Assembly (NCBI GenBank): GCA_938083135.1
Contig: CALLKY010000066.1
Coordinates: forward strand, 35,866 to 99,865
Length of the DNA stretch: 64,000 bases
Direction of reading: 5' to 3'
Source of the DNA: an uncultured Alphaproteobacteria bacterium
Lineage (GTDB): Bacteria; Pseudomonadota; Alphaproteobacteria; Bin95
The position numbers and the translations under genes were made by a program. Below, piece after piece: positions 9,504 to 18,386 of this stretch. Within the stretch, counting starts at the first letter, position 1, and every line of letters begins with the position of its first letter. Under the pieces are notes generated by a model. That model was not told the origin of the DNA and did not search any database. It saw nothing but the letters and a program-made list of their open reading frames with translations.

Positions 9504-10349
9504 TTAGCTGTTGTGTTGGGCCCAGTGGTCGCGAATGTCCTTGCGGGTCGCGATCCATACATCATCATGGCGTTTCACATGTTCCAGGAACGCGTCAAAC
9601 GCGCCAATCCGCCCAGGACGGCCAATGATGCGCAGATGCACGCCGAGCGACATCATTTTGGGGTCGCCCGCTTTGCCTTCCTCATACAGCCAATCAAAAC
9701 TGTCGATAGCGTATTTCAGCCAGTTTTCAGGCGTATAGGCGGGGTCCGTCCACATCTTCATATCGTTGGAATCAAGCGCATAGGGCATGATCACCATGGA
9801 GCCGTCTTCGGTCGTATCCCAGAACGGCATGTCGTCTGAATAATCATCCATATGATATGTATAGCCCTCCTCAATCAGGAGACGGCGGGTGTTTGGCGTC
9901 AAGAGATAACGGGACAGCCAGCCATATGGGCGTTGGCCGGTCGTCCGCTCAATGGATTGGATGGCAGCGCGGATAAACTCGCGCTCCTTCTCTTCACTCA
10001 TATGGAATTGATGCACCCAGCGATATCCGTGCGCGCAGACCTCATGACCACCAGCAACGATCTGCTGCGTTAGCTCAGGAGCCCGCTCCAACGCGACGGC
10101 AGCGGCAGTGAAAGTTGAGGTGATATTGTGCTTCTTCAGCAGCGCCATAACCCGCGGCGCACCAGCTTTGATGCCGTATTGGTAATTGCTCTCATTGCCA
10201 TAATTCCGCATGGCCTTTTTAAGCGTGATCCCCAACTCATCGACGGGCTCTGGCCCGCGGTCGCCGTCGGCGATGGTCGCTTCGGCCCCCTCCTCAACGT
10301 TCACGACAACGGATAAGGCGAGCTTGGCGTCATTCGGCCAAATAGACAT
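9504..10349 (-). CDS. PuuE-like polysaccharide deacetylase/allantoinase family protein
   Basis: 281 residues of the NodB-homology barrel in its PuuE branch. The start reads VVNVEEGAE, where classic metal-dependent deacetylases have an Asp-Asp pair. HEVCAHGYRW is the branch's signature histidine loop. The C-terminal YEEGKAGDPKMMSLGVHLRIIGRPGR matches the conserved end of this group. PuuE itself opens the allantoin ring, and relatives hydrolyse cyclic amides or acetamides. The gene starts the tightly coupled deacetylase / MmgE / ligase / amidase series, 63 bases after kdgK. No other purine-degradation gene is present, so allantoinase activity is only one possibility. The family call is firm and the substrate is not. 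Confidence 0.87.
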   Translation of the reverse strand: MSIWPNDAKLALSVVVNVEEGAEATIADGDRGPEPVDELGITLKKAMRNYGNESNYQYGIKAGAPRVMALLKKHNITSTFTAAAVALERAPELTQQIVAGGHEVCAHGYRWVHQFHMSEEKEREFIRAAIQSIERTTGQRPYGWLSRYLLTPNTRRLLIEEGYTYHMDDYSDDMPFWDTTEDGSMVIMPYALDSNDMKMWTDPAYTPENWLKYAIDSFDWLYEEGKAGDPKMMSLGVHLRIIGRPGRIGAFDAFLEHVKRHDDVWIATRKDIRDHWAQHNS

Positions 10350-10412
10350 AGCGGCGGAAACTCCGAGAGTGCGAAAATACTGCTCAGAGAGTGACGGCTG
10401 TAGCGGGCTGGA

Positions 10413-11327
10413 TCAAGCGTCCATATCACGTGGCATGATCGCACCACGCACGCCGATCACTTGATAGGCCAAACCAGCACCAGCCTGCGCTGCCTGTTCC
10501 GGTGCCTCATCGCGCATTCGCGCAATAAGATATGCAGCATTGAAAGAATCGCCCGCTGCTGTTGTATCGACGGGCGCTGGGTGCGGGGTATTTTCAATAA
10601 CTGACGCGCCACCTTCCGTCGCGACCAGAACACTACCGCCTGCATTCTTCACAACAACTTCCTCAACCCCGGCCATCAGCATACGAGCGGCCGTGTCTTC
10701 TGGCTCCTGATCGCCATAGAGCGCCTGCTCGTCCTCAAAGCTCGGCAGTGCGATATCGGCCCAGCTAAGTGCCACTTCAAAGGCTGCGCGAGCCTCCTCA
10801 GGGTCTTCCCACAGGCGGGGACGGTAATTGCTATCGAACACGATCCGCGCGCCATTGTCTCGCGCTTGCCGAAGCGTCTCAAACAGGCGGAGGCGGCCTT
10901 CAATCGTTAGAACACCAAGCGTGATGCCGGTGAAATACAGCCAATCATATTTGGTAAGCCGGTCCATCAGGACACGACCCGCTCCGCCATCAAACATCTC
11001 TTTGGCCGGTGCTGCACTCCGCCAATAATGAAATGTGCGCTCACCCGCTTTGTCCGTCCGAATCATATAAAGTCCGGGCACGCGGCCTTCTTGGCGCCAA
11101 ACCAGGTCCGTACCGATGCCCTCGGCCCGCCAGCCGTCCATCATTTCATCGCTATAGGGATCATCACCGATAGCCGTTGCATAATCGACCTGAATGCCGC
11201 GCGCCTCCCCCAGCCGCGCCATATACACGGCGGTGTTCAGCGTATCGCCGCCATAGCCGCGGCCCATATAATTAGGGCCACGATCCGTAAGCTCAATCAT
11301 ACATTCCCCGATTGCAGCGATCCGCAT
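10413..11327 (-). CDS. kdgK: 2-keto-3-deoxygluconate kinase (PfkB family)
   Basis: 304 residues of the PfkB/ribokinase family. ATG 11327 is preferred over upstream in-frame codons because AAAGGA precedes it and homology begins at MRIAAIGECMIE, the strand typical of KDG kinases. The N-terminal lid contains YGGDTLNTAVYMAR. The C-terminal anion-hole and base motif is DTTAAGDSF. It should phosphorylate 2-dehydro-3-deoxygluconate to KDPG. That fits the divergently transcribed KDPG aldolase 76 bases away: the two genes together give the lower steps of sugar-acid degradation to pyruvate and glyceraldehyde-3-phosphate. Downstream on the same strand is the deacetylase operon, which it may head. Confidence 0.9.
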   Translation of the reverse strand: MRIAAIGECMIELTDRGPNYMGRGYGGDTLNTAVYMARLGEARGIQVDYATAIGDDPYSDEMMDGWRAEGIGTDLVWRQEGRVPGLYMIRTDKAGERTFHYWRSAAPAKEMFDGGAGRVLMDRLTKYDWLYFTGITLGVLTIEGRLRLFETLRQARDNGARIVFDSNYRPRLWEDPEEARAAFEVALSWADIALPSFEDEQALYGDQEPEDTAARMLMAGVEEVVVKNAGGSVLVATEGGASVIENTPHPAPVDTTAAGDSFNAAYLIARMRDEAPEQAAQAGAGLAYQVIGVRGAIMPRDMDA

Positions 11328-11403
11328 GGCGGCATAATCCTTTGTTTCCCGTATCAGAATAAGCGATACACGAGCATCAGAGTTCCAGCAAAAGGGAAAC
11401 GCC

Positions 11404-12030
11404 ATGCCGGTTCCGTTCGAAATGCCAGACGGCGCGCCACCTATCATCCCCGTTGTGGTGATTGATGAGGCCGAAAAAGGCCCTGCCCTCGCCCGCGCAT
11501 TGCTTGCAGGTGGCATTCAAGCGATTGAAGTGACGTTACGCACACCAACCGCAGCCGAGGCCATTGCCCTAATCGCAACGGAAGTCCCAGAGATTTGCTT
11601 AGGTGCCGGAACCGTGATCACGCCGGATGATGTGCAGCATGTGCGTGCCGCGGGCGTCGATTTCATGGTGAGCCCCGGATGCACGCCGCGTCTCCACCAT
11701 GCCGCTGAAGCGTCCGGCCTGCCATTCCTTGCCGGCGCTGTGACAGCCAGCGAAGCGATGGCGATGCAGGAGCTTGGCTATACGCGGCTCAAATATTTCC
11801 CTGCCGATGCCAATGGCGGCGTTGCAGGCTTGAAAGGTTTAGGCGGGCCTCTCCCTGGCCTCAGCTTCTGCCCAACCGGCGGCGTTGGTGCCAAGAATGC
11901 GGCCGAATATCTAGCCGCGCCGAACTGTTTTGCCGTCGGCGGCTCTTGGGTGGCCCCTGCCGACGCGATCCGTTCAGGCGATTGGCAGCGCATTGAAGAT
12001 TTGGCACGGGAGGCTTCAAGCCTTGTCTAA
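11404..12030 (+). CDS. eda: KDPG aldolase (2-dehydro-3-deoxyphosphogluconate aldolase)
   Basis: A 208-residue class I aldolase with a TIM barrel. Glu42 in AIEVTLRT is the acid/base residue and Lys130 in TRLKYFPA forms the Schiff base. The phosphate loop is CPTGGVG near 160. It cleaves KDPG to pyruvate and glyceraldehyde-3-phosphate and may also act on 4-hydroxy-2-oxoglutarate. Divergent from kdgK, with which it forms a two-gene sugar-acid module. No edd or zwf is in the window. The spacing between the two starts, 76 bases, leaves room for a shared control region. Confidence 0.95.
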   Translation: MPVPFEMPDGAPPIIPVVVIDEAEKGPALARALLAGGIQAIEVTLRTPTAAEAIALIATEVPEICLGAGTVITPDDVQHVRAAGVDFMVSPGCTPRLHHAAEASGLPFLAGAVTASEAMAMQELGYTRLKYFPADANGGVAGLKGLGGPLPGLSFCPTGGVGAKNAAEYLAAPNCFAVGGSWVAPADAIRSGDWQRIEDLAREASSLV

Positions 12031-12079
12031 AATTCCAGGCGCGCCAAATATCGGGGTGGAACCGAAGGGAGCAACTGAC

Positions 12080-12649
12080 GTGTTGTATGAACTCCGCTGC
12101 GCCGCAATGGCCGGCATCATGGCCTGCGCCGCCGTTATCGCCCCTGGCCCTGCTGGTGCCGCCACAGGCCAGACAGCGCATGAATTCGCGTTCACTTCTA
12201 TTGATGGTGAGCCATTGTCGATGGAGCAGTTCGCGGGCAAAGCCGTATTGGTCGTGAATACAGCAAGCCGCTGCGGGTTCACGCCGCAATATGAAGGCCT
12301 GCAAACGCTTTGGGAAACCTATCGGGACCAAGGCCTAGTCGTGCTCGGCGTGCCGTCTGGCGATTTTGGCAATCAGGAGCTTTCAAGCTCTGGTAAGATC
12401 AAGGAATTCTGTGAGGTCAACTTCGCTATCGACTTCCCGCTGACGGAGAAGACCGAAGTATCCGGCGACCGAGCGCATCCATTCTACGCCTGGGCAGGCA
12501 CAGAACTTGGCGCCGCCGCCAAGCCACGCTGGAACTTTCACAAATATCTGGTCGGCAAAGATGGCCGCTTGATCACTTGGTTCTCAACAACCACAGGCCC
12601 ATCATCTGAGCGTGTGCAGTTGGCGATTGAAGCGGCGCTGGCGGAGTAG
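12080..12649 (+). CDS. Exported glutathione-peroxidase family protein
   Basis: About 189 residues from a GTG start at 12080; TTG at 12083 is the alternative. GAAGGGA lies 10 bases upstream. The N-terminus is a hydrophobic signal peptide ending near GPAGA-A. The thioredoxin-fold body carries the peroxidatic Cys65 in NTASRCGFTPQY and the later WNFHKYLV block. The usual CNQFGxQEP segment reads PSGDFGNQE, so the Cys seen there in some members is absent; the Gln and Trp of the catalytic tetrad are kept. It reduces hydroperoxides with thioredoxin or glutathione as donor, here probably in the periplasm. It follows eda by about 50 bases. Confidence 0.88.
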   Translation: MLYELRCAAMAGIMACAAVIAPGPAGAATGQTAHEFAFTSIDGEPLSMEQFAGKAVLVVNTASRCGFTPQYEGLQTLWETYRDQGLVVLGVPSGDFGNQELSSSGKIKEFCEVNFAIDFPLTEKTEVSGDRAHPFYAWAGTELGAAAKPRWNFHKYLVGKDGRLITWFSTTTGPSSERVQLAIEAALAE

Positions 12650-12687
12650 GTTGACGGGGCTCAGAGGCTTGCTTTTACCGGCAGCCT

Positions 12688-12816
12688 CCCCCCTCACCCT
12701 GATCCCTCTCCCCCCGCCATATGTCTATTGGGGCGGGCGAGGGGACTCACACATAGGCCGCCGCCCTATTTGAACCCTCTCCACCCACAGGGGGGGAGAG
12801 GGCAGGGAGAGGGGGG
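12688..12816. repeat. Large imperfect GC-rich inverted repeat (REP-like element)
   Basis: Arms of about 27-28 bases at 12688-12715 and 12790-12816 are near-perfect reverse complements built of CCCTC/GAGGG runs, with one short indel and one mismatch. The 74-base middle holds further CCCTCTCC and GGGGCGGGCGAGGGG blocks that can pair with the arms. It lies between the convergent gpx and pheT genes, where a bidirectional terminator would be expected. Arm composition resembles dispersed palindromic repeats found between genes in many proteobacterial genomes. No second copy was seen in the window. Confidence 0.75.
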
Positions 12817-12849
12817 AAGGTTGCGGGCTACAGAATGGCTTAGCCCGAT

Positions 12850-15261
12850 CTAACCCCGCAGGCTGCCGCCCGTCGCATTTTCAACTGCCGCAACGACTTT
12901 AGCGGACAGTGCATCAATCTCCGCGTCCGTCAGCGTCGCGTCTTTCGGCTGGAAGGTGACGGCGATCGCAAGGGATTTTTTGCCCTCATCAACGCCCTTG
13001 CCTTGATACGCGTCAAAAGCCTGCACGTCCGTGATCATCTTTTTGTCGGACAGGCGCGCGGCGCGGACGGCATTCTCTGCCGGGATATCCGCATCAACGA
13101 AGAATGCGAAGTCACGTTCAACTGGCAGCAATGCGTCTAGCTTCAGGAAGCTCCGCGTCTTGCCACTTGACTTGCGTTTTGGTTCGGGAACGGCGCTCAA
13201 GAATGCCTCGAACGCCACGACAGGAACGTCGATGTCGTAGGCGGCAAGCACAGCCGGATGGATTTCCCCAAAGCGCGCCAGCACGTTTTTGCCAAGCCGA
13301 ATGTGGCCAGACCGCCCTGGATGTTGCCAAGGTTCAGCCGCAGCTTCCACAGGTGCCGTTTCGATCGGCGCGCCAGCAGCACCGAGCGCGGCCAACACAT
13401 CTGATTTCGCATCAAACACATCAACGGCGCGCGCCGGCCCCGTCCAGTGGCGCGGCTTAGCGCTACCCCAACGGAGGCCCGCTGCCGACCAGTCTTGGCC
13501 GGTCTCGCTTGGGTCCCGGTATGTCGGGCCAACTTCGAACAATGCGCCATCACGCTGGGCACGGGCAAAGTTACGGGATGCAGCCGCCAGCAGGTTCGGA
13601 ATGATAGATGGGCGCATGCAATCCAGATCAGCGCTGATCGGGTTGTCCAACAACAACGCATCATCGCCGCCGCCAAAGCGCTTGGCGTCTTCCTGCTTCA
13701 GGAAGGAGAATGTGACCGCTTCAACCATGTCCCGGCCCGCCAATGTGCGGCGCACACGGACGCGGCGCGCTTGGCCCAAATTCAACGCGGGCGCTGGCTG
13801 ATTGGCTTTGCGCGGCAAGGGCGTTTCCGGGATCGTATCGAACCCGACAATGCGGGACACTTCTTCAACGAGATCCGCTTCGCCAACAATGTCTGGGCGC
13901 CACGAGGGCGGCGTCGTTTTGATACCATCGCCTGCGACTTCAGGCTGGAACCCGAGCGCCTGCAAAATACGGACCTGCTCACCTTCGGCAACATGAATGC
14001 CAACCAACGTTTCAACCCGATTTGGGCGCAATGCCACGGACCGCCGCCATTCTGGCGCGGCACCCGCAACAACGGTCTCACTCGCTTCGCCGCCGCATAG
14101 CTCCAGAATCATTGCCGTTGCAGCTTCAATGCCTGGAACCAGCGATTCTGGATCAACGCCGCGTTCAAAGCGGTAACGCGCATCTGAATGGATGCCCAGC
14201 TTCCGGCCAGTCGCCGCCGTGCGCAGCGGGTCAAACAGGGCGCATTCGACGAATACATCCGTCGTATCTTCGGTGCAGCCGGATAGCTCACCGCCCATGA
14301 TTCCGCCAAGCGCCTGCGGGCCCATGGCATCACATACAGCCGTCATGCCGGGCTGGAGTGTGTAGGTTTTGTTGTCGAGCGCAGGCATTTCCTCGCCGCC
14401 TTTGGCAAGACGCACGGTGATATCGCCCTGCAGCTTACCGGCGTCAAACACATGCAACGGGCGGGCTGCGTCCATCGTGAAGAAATTGGTGATATCAACC
14501 AGCGCGGAGATCGGACGAAGACCAACCGCCATCAACCGGTCCTGCAGCCATTTCGGGCTTGGGCCGTTCTTAACGCCGCGAATGTAGCGGCCAGCGAAGG
14601 CTGGGCACGCATCCGCAGTATCCGCTTCAAAATCCAAGTGGACTTTGACGGGGCTTTCGAATTGGCCAGGAACGGGCGCGTCCCACCCAGTCATACGCTT
14701 GAGCGACCCGAGGCCCGCCGCCGCCAAATCTCGCGCAATGCCGCGCACACCGGCACAGTCGCCGCGATTGGGTGTCAGGCCAACTTCGATGATGGGGTCG
14801 TCCAGGCCCGCAATCTTGGCGAAAGGCGCACCGATGGGGCTATCCGCTGGCAGGTCTATGATGCCGTCATGTTCGTCTGAAATCTCAAGCTCACGCTCTG
14901 AACAGAGCATGCCTTCGGACGCAACGCCGCGAATTTCCGTTGGCTTCAGCACCATGTCGGAACCGGGGATATACGTGCCGGAGGGTGCGAACACGCCAAC
15001 CAACCCAGTCCTGGCATTCCGCGCGCCGCATACAACCTGCACTTCTTCCGTGCCGGTATCGACGATGCATACGCGCAAGCGGTCTGCATTCCGATGCTGC
15101 GTCGCGGAGATAACCCGGGCGACGGTAAAATCTGTCAGTTTCGAGCCGCGATCTGTGATGCCATCGACCTCAAGGCCGATCATCGTCAGTTTCGCCGAGA
15201 TTTCTTCAAGCGATGCATCCGTATCCAGATGCTCTTTCAGCCAACCAAGGGTGAACTTCAT
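12850..15261 (-). CDS. pheT: Phenylalanine-tRNA ligase, beta subunit
   Basis: 803 residues, the bacterial length. ATG 15261 ([10 protein letters not shown]) overlaps the pheS stop as ATGA, which fixes the start. Order: an N-terminal segment, an EMAP-type tRNA-binding domain around 40-150 ([21 protein letters not shown]), the B3/B4 editing domain, B5, a degenerate synthetase core, and a C-terminal ferredoxin-fold anticodon-binding domain ending near [11 protein letters not shown]. It pairs with PheS in an alpha2-beta2 enzyme that charges tRNA(Phe) and edits Tyr-tRNA(Phe). Last gene of rpmI-rplT-pheS-pheT. A GC-rich inverted repeat follows the stop. Confidence 0.98.
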   Translation of the reverse strand: MKFTLGWLKEHLDTDASLEEISAKLTMIGLEVDGITDRGSKLTDFTVARVISATQHRNADRLRVCIVDTGTEEVQVVCGARNARTGLVGVFAPSGTYIPGSDMVLKPTEIRGVASEGMLCSERELEISDEHDGIIDLPADSPIGAPFAKIAGLDDPIIEVGLTPNRGDCAGVRGIARDLAAAGLGSLKRMTGWDAPVPGQFESPVKVHLDFEADTADACPAFAGRYIRGVKNGPSPKWLQDRLMAVGLRPISALVDITNFFTMDAARPLHVFDAGKLQGDITVRLAKGGEEMPALDNKTYTLQPGMTAVCDAMGPQALGGIMGGELSGCTEDTTDVFVECALFDPLRTAATGRKLGIHSDARYRFERGVDPESLVPGIEAATAMILELCGGEASETVVAGAAPEWRRSVALRPNRVETLVGIHVAEGEQVRILQALGFQPEVAGDGIKTTPPSWRPDIVGEADLVEEVSRIVGFDTIPETPLPRKANQPAPALNLGQARRVRVRRTLAGRDMVEAVTFSFLKQEDAKRFGGGDDALLLDNPISADLDCMRPSIIPNLLAAASRNFARAQRDGALFEVGPTYRDPSETGQDWSAAGLRWGSAKPRHWTGPARAVDVFDAKSDVLAALGAAGAPIETAPVEAAAEPWQHPGRSGHIRLGKNVLARFGEIHPAVLAAYDIDVPVVAFEAFLSAVPEPKRKSSGKTRSFLKLDALLPVERDFAFFVDADIPAENAVRAARLSDKKMITDVQAFDAYQGKGVDEGKKSLAIAVTFQPKDATLTDAEIDALSAKVVAAVENATGGSLRG

Positions 15262-16337
15262 CGGTGCAGTCCCCCAAGCGCGCCCGGAATATCCAGGGAC
15301 GCGAAGCCATAATGGCGCATCCAACGCAGGTCTGAATCATAGAATGTACGAAGATCGGGGATGCCGTATTTCAGCATCGCAATCCGCTCAATACCCATGC
15401 CGAACGCGAAGCCTTGGTACTTGGCCGGGTCCAGCCCGCAATTCTCGATAACCTTTGGGTGGACCATGCCGGAGCCTAAGATTTCCAGCCAATCATCACC
15501 TGCGCCGATCTTCAACTCACCACTATCCCGCGTGCAGCCGATATCGACTTCTGCACTGGGTTCCGTGAATGGAAAGTGGCTATTGCGGAAGCGGACCGGA
15601 AGGTCATGCACTTCGAAATATGTGCGGCAAAACTCGATCAAGCAGCCTTTAAGGTGGCCCATATGGATCGCTTCATCGATCACCAAACCTTCGACCTGAT
15701 GGAACATTGGCGAATGGGTTGCGTCATGGTCTGAGCGGTAGGTGCGACCAGGCGCGATAATGCGGATGGGCGGCGCTTCGTTCATCATGGTGCGGATTTG
15801 GACGGGGCTGGTATGGGTCCGCAGCACCGGGCGATTCCCCTCAGCATCTGCACGGAGATAGAACGTGTCCATCTCCTGACGGGCCGGGTGTTCTTCCGGG
15901 ATGTTAAGGGCTGTGAAATTCCGCCAGTCATTCTCCAAGTCTGGTCCTTCGGCCACGCGGAAGCCCATCTCGCCAAAGATCTGCACGATCTCATCAATCG
16001 TCTGGCTGATGGGGTGGATGCGGCCTTCACTCTCCGGCCTGACCGGCAGGGTGACATCGACCCGTTCCGCTGCAAGCCGGGCATCAAGTGCGCCGGATTG
16101 CAGGGTATCTTTACGGGCTGCAATCGCCGCTTCAACTGCCTGCTTAACGGCGTTGACGCTCTGGCCGAAGTCTTTGCGTTCCTCAGCCGGGAGAGCGCCG
16201 AGTTGCTTCATCAGCGCGCCGACGCGTCCCTTTTTGCCCACAGCTGCAACGCGCGCAGCCTCTAGGGTGTCCAGGGAATCGGCTGCGTCCACGCTGGCGA
16301 TAAGCTCAGCGCGGACAGAGTCCAAATCAGTCGTCAT
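15258..16337 (-). CDS. pheS: Phenylalanine-tRNA ligase, alpha subunit
   Basis: 359 residues, typical for PheS. It has an N-terminal coiled-coil arm for tRNA contact (about 1-90) and then the class II core. The core holds [12 protein letters not shown], motif 2 in [18 protein letters not shown], and motif 3 as [17 protein letters not shown]. It forms phenylalanyl-adenylate and transfers it to tRNA(Phe) with PheT, with which it overlaps by 4 bases. A hairpin sits in the 61-base gap from rplT. Confidence 0.98.
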   Translation of the reverse strand: MTTDLDSVRAELIASVDAADSLDTLEAARVAAVGKKGRVGALMKQLGALPAEERKDFGQSVNAVKQAVEAAIAARKDTLQSGALDARLAAERVDVTLPVRPESEGRIHPISQTIDEIVQIFGEMGFRVAEGPDLENDWRNFTALNIPEEHPARQEMDTFYLRADAEGNRPVLRTHTSPVQIRTMMNEAPPIRIIAPGRTYRSDHDATHSPMFHQVEGLVIDEAIHMGHLKGCLIEFCRTYFEVHDLPVRFRNSHFPFTEPSAEVDIGCTRDSGELKIGAGDDWLEILGSGMVHPKVIENCGLDPAKYQGFAFGMGIERIAMLKYGIPDLRTFYDSDLRWMRHYGFASLDIPGALGGLHR

Positions 16338-16354
16338 GGTGCAGGGCCTTTTCA

Positions 16355-16386
16355 GGCACCGGCAGACTTAGGCGACAGCCGGCGCC
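16355..16386 (-). promoter_or_regulatory. Hairpin in the rplT-pheS gap
   Basis: On the transcribed strand a nine-base stem, GGCGCCGGC with GCCGGTGCC, pairs completely with one G-U and a 14-base loop. It lies between the rplT stop and the pheS start and is followed by TGAAAAGG rather than a T-run. That makes an intrinsic terminator weak, but an attenuating or RNA-processing hairpin is plausible. Role inferred from position only. Confidence 0.4.
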
Positions 16387-16398
16387 GGTATGCGCAGG

Positions 16399-16755
16399 TT
16401 ACGCGAGTGCGGCTTTAGCTTGGTCGACGATGGCTTTGAAGCCTGCATCGTCGGAATACGCCAGCTCGGCCAGAACCTTACGGTCCACTTCGATACCGGC
16501 TTTGTTCACGCCGTTCATAAACTGGCTATAGCTCATGTCATGGGCGCGGACAGCGGCGTTGATGCGCTGAATCCACAGAGCGCGGAAGTTCCGCTTCTTA
16601 ACCCGACGGTCGCGATAGGCGTATTGCATCGCCTTTTCGACCCGCTCGAGCGCCAAGCGGTAGTTGTTATTCGACCGGCCGCGATAGCCTTTGGCGAGTT
16701 TGATAACTTTTTTATGACGTGCGCGGCTTGTGACGCCGCCTTTTACGCGGGACAT
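16399..16755 (-). CDS. rplT: 50S ribosomal protein L20
   Basis: 118 residues, the full family length. It is very basic, with the conserved start [27 protein letters not shown] and the later [21 protein letters not shown] block. It binds 23S rRNA early in large-subunit assembly. In other bacteria L20 also represses its own rpmI-rplT mRNA. Spacing from rpmI is 45 bases. Confidence 0.98.
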   Translation of the reverse strand: MSRVKGGVTSRARHKKVIKLAKGYRGRSNNNYRLALERVEKAMQYAYRDRRVKKRNFRALWIQRINAAVRAHDMSYSQFMNGVNKAGIEVDRKVLAELAYSDDAGFKAIVDQAKAALA

Positions 16756-16800
16756 ATCAGTATCTCCGGAATTCTAGAGTGTTGAAGCTATTCAGATCGC

Positions 16801-17001
16801 TTAGCGGTCATACGGCATGAACTGGCGGACGATTTTCGTATCGCCGTCAGACAAAAGCCGTGTGCCGCGCGCCTGGCGCCGCATCTTTACTGATTTGCTA
16901 TCAAGGCAATGGCGCTTAAACGCGACGTTACGCTTGATCTTTCCGCTGGCCGTTCTGGAGAAGCGGCCTTTGATGCTGCTCTTGGTTTTGAGCTTGGGCA
17001 T
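16801..17001 (-). CDS. rpmI: 50S ribosomal protein L35
   Basis: 66 residues from ATG 17001 (MPKLKTKSSIKGRF), the invariant N-terminus of L35. A further upstream in-frame ATG would add seven non-family residues and is rejected. GAGG lies just upstream. It has the basic, short, L35-typical C-terminus MPYDR. Forms the usual rpmI-rplT pair. infC, often directly upstream in other bacteria, is absent here, and an MFS gene occupies that side. Confidence 0.97.
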   Translation of the reverse strand: MPKLKTKSSIKGRFSRTASGKIKRNVAFKRHCLDSKSVKMRRQARGTRLLSDGDTKIVRQFMPYDR

Positions 17002-17130
17002 TTTGTACCTCGCTATAGTCAATTTGTCTTATGGCGGATCGCCGTTTTCGCGCAGCCCTGGCATGCCCTTCAAGCCAGGCCGCGCACATAGAACGGCGGG
17101 TTATACGGGGGTCCGCGCCGAAGGGCAAGC

Positions 17131-18324
17131 TTAACGAACGGCGCGATTTGGCCGCAGCATCGCCTGGGCTACGAAAAGCGCTGGGATGGCGATGACAATA
17201 TACGCTACCAGATGCCCATCTAGTCGTAGCCCAATGCCGAAAATCAGTGGAAAGATGATTTGGCCAGCAGAGCCAAACGCCAATACGCCGCCGGTCAACC
17301 GCCCTGCATGGCCGGGCGGCGCGAGGCGTGCCGCTTCCGATAGCAGGATGCCATGCCAGGACAGCACTGTCAGGCTGACAAAGCCTGAAACGCCAAGCAA
17401 TTCCCACCATGACCACGTTTTGTCGAACCAACCCATCCATATGATGGCACCCGCCATCAGGACAGCCAAGAAAGCGAGCAAGTGGCGGGGTTTTACATAT
17501 GTGCTGCCCAACCAGCCCCAGAAAATACGTGCTGGAACAGCAATCCCAACCGCAATGCCGAACAGCACGCCCGCATCATCCAATTTATAGCCAAGCTCTG
17601 TGAAATAGGTGATCGTGAAAGCCATAAAGACGGCCTGGATACCGACAAATACAAAGGCAGCGCCAGCGAGCAAACGCAGTTCTGTGGATGCCAATACTTC
17701 GCGGATTGTATTCGGAAAATCTGTCCAGCTAGGCTTGGCGTGGGGGTCTCTATCCTGGTCGAATTCCTTGCGGACAGGCTGCAATCCGGCACCAATAAGT
17801 AGGCAAACAACGGCAAGGGCCAGCAAAGCGAAGCGCCAACCCTGGTCATGGGCGAGCGGCGCCAGCACCAAACCGCTAATCGCCAAGCCCATGGGCACAC
17901 CGGTTTGCTTAATCGAAAACACCAATGGCGCCCATTTCGGCGGTGCATACCGCTGCAATATCTGACTGCTTGCAGGGGTTGCGACCGTCGAGCCAGAGCT
18001 GTTCAGCAGCACCGCCAGCAAGAGCGGCCCGAGTGCCAGCCAAGGCTGCGCCAGAATTGCAGCCGCCGCCATGCCCGCCGCCATCAACACACATCCGACC
18101 TGGCTGACCCTGAGTGCGCCCCACCGCCGGATGGCACCACCGCAGCCTGCCATCACTAATATGCCAACGGCAGCGTTAGCGGCCGTGAGCACCAGCACGA
18201 ATTCTGGATCAAACCCAAGTTCTTCCGACGCCGCCGGAAAAATAGCTGGCAGCCCAAGCTTCGCCGTCGTGGCGACGGTTTGCTGGATCAGCATGGCGGC
18301 GATGGCGACTATCAGGATGGGCAT
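17131..18324 (-). CDS. MFS transporter
   Basis: 397 residues with about twelve hydrophobic helices. The cytoplasmic loop after helix 2 carries IRRWGALRVSQVG in place of the usual GxLaDRxGRR. It has the two-bundle layout with a basic, charged central loop near 190 (KEFDQDRDPHAKPSW). Probably a proton-linked inner-membrane transporter for a small organic solute. It is divergent from the acyl-CoA dehydrogenase (62 bases apart) and upstream of rpmI on the same strand with a 129-base gap. Substrate unknown. A link to the acyl-CoA dehydrogenase, for example uptake of its acid precursor, is only a guess. Confidence 0.88.
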   Translation of the reverse strand: MPILIVAIAAMLIQQTVATTAKLGLPAIFPAASEELGFDPEFVLVLTAANAAVGILVMAGCGGAIRRWGALRVSQVGCVLMAAGMAAAAILAQPWLALGPLLLAVLLNSSGSTVATPASSQILQRYAPPKWAPLVFSIKQTGVPMGLAISGLVLAPLAHDQGWRFALLALAVVCLLIGAGLQPVRKEFDQDRDPHAKPSWTDFPNTIREVLASTELRLLAGAAFVFVGIQAVFMAFTITYFTELGYKLDDAGVLFGIAVGIAVPARIFWGWLGSTYVKPRHLLAFLAVLMAGAIIWMGWFDKTWSWWELLGVSGFVSLTVLSWHGILLSEAARLAPPGHAGRLTGGVLAFGSAGQIIFPLIFGIGLRLDGHLVAYIVIAIPALFVAQAMLRPNRAVR

Positions 18325-18386
18325 TGCGGCGGGACGGCCCTAACGGCATACAAAAGGCAGGACAAACGCCCCCAAGGAGCGATCAC

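Noticed and set aside
12650..12849. The GC-rich palindrome as a CRISPR repeat.
   Set aside because: It has only two arms in opposite orientation with no spacer series.
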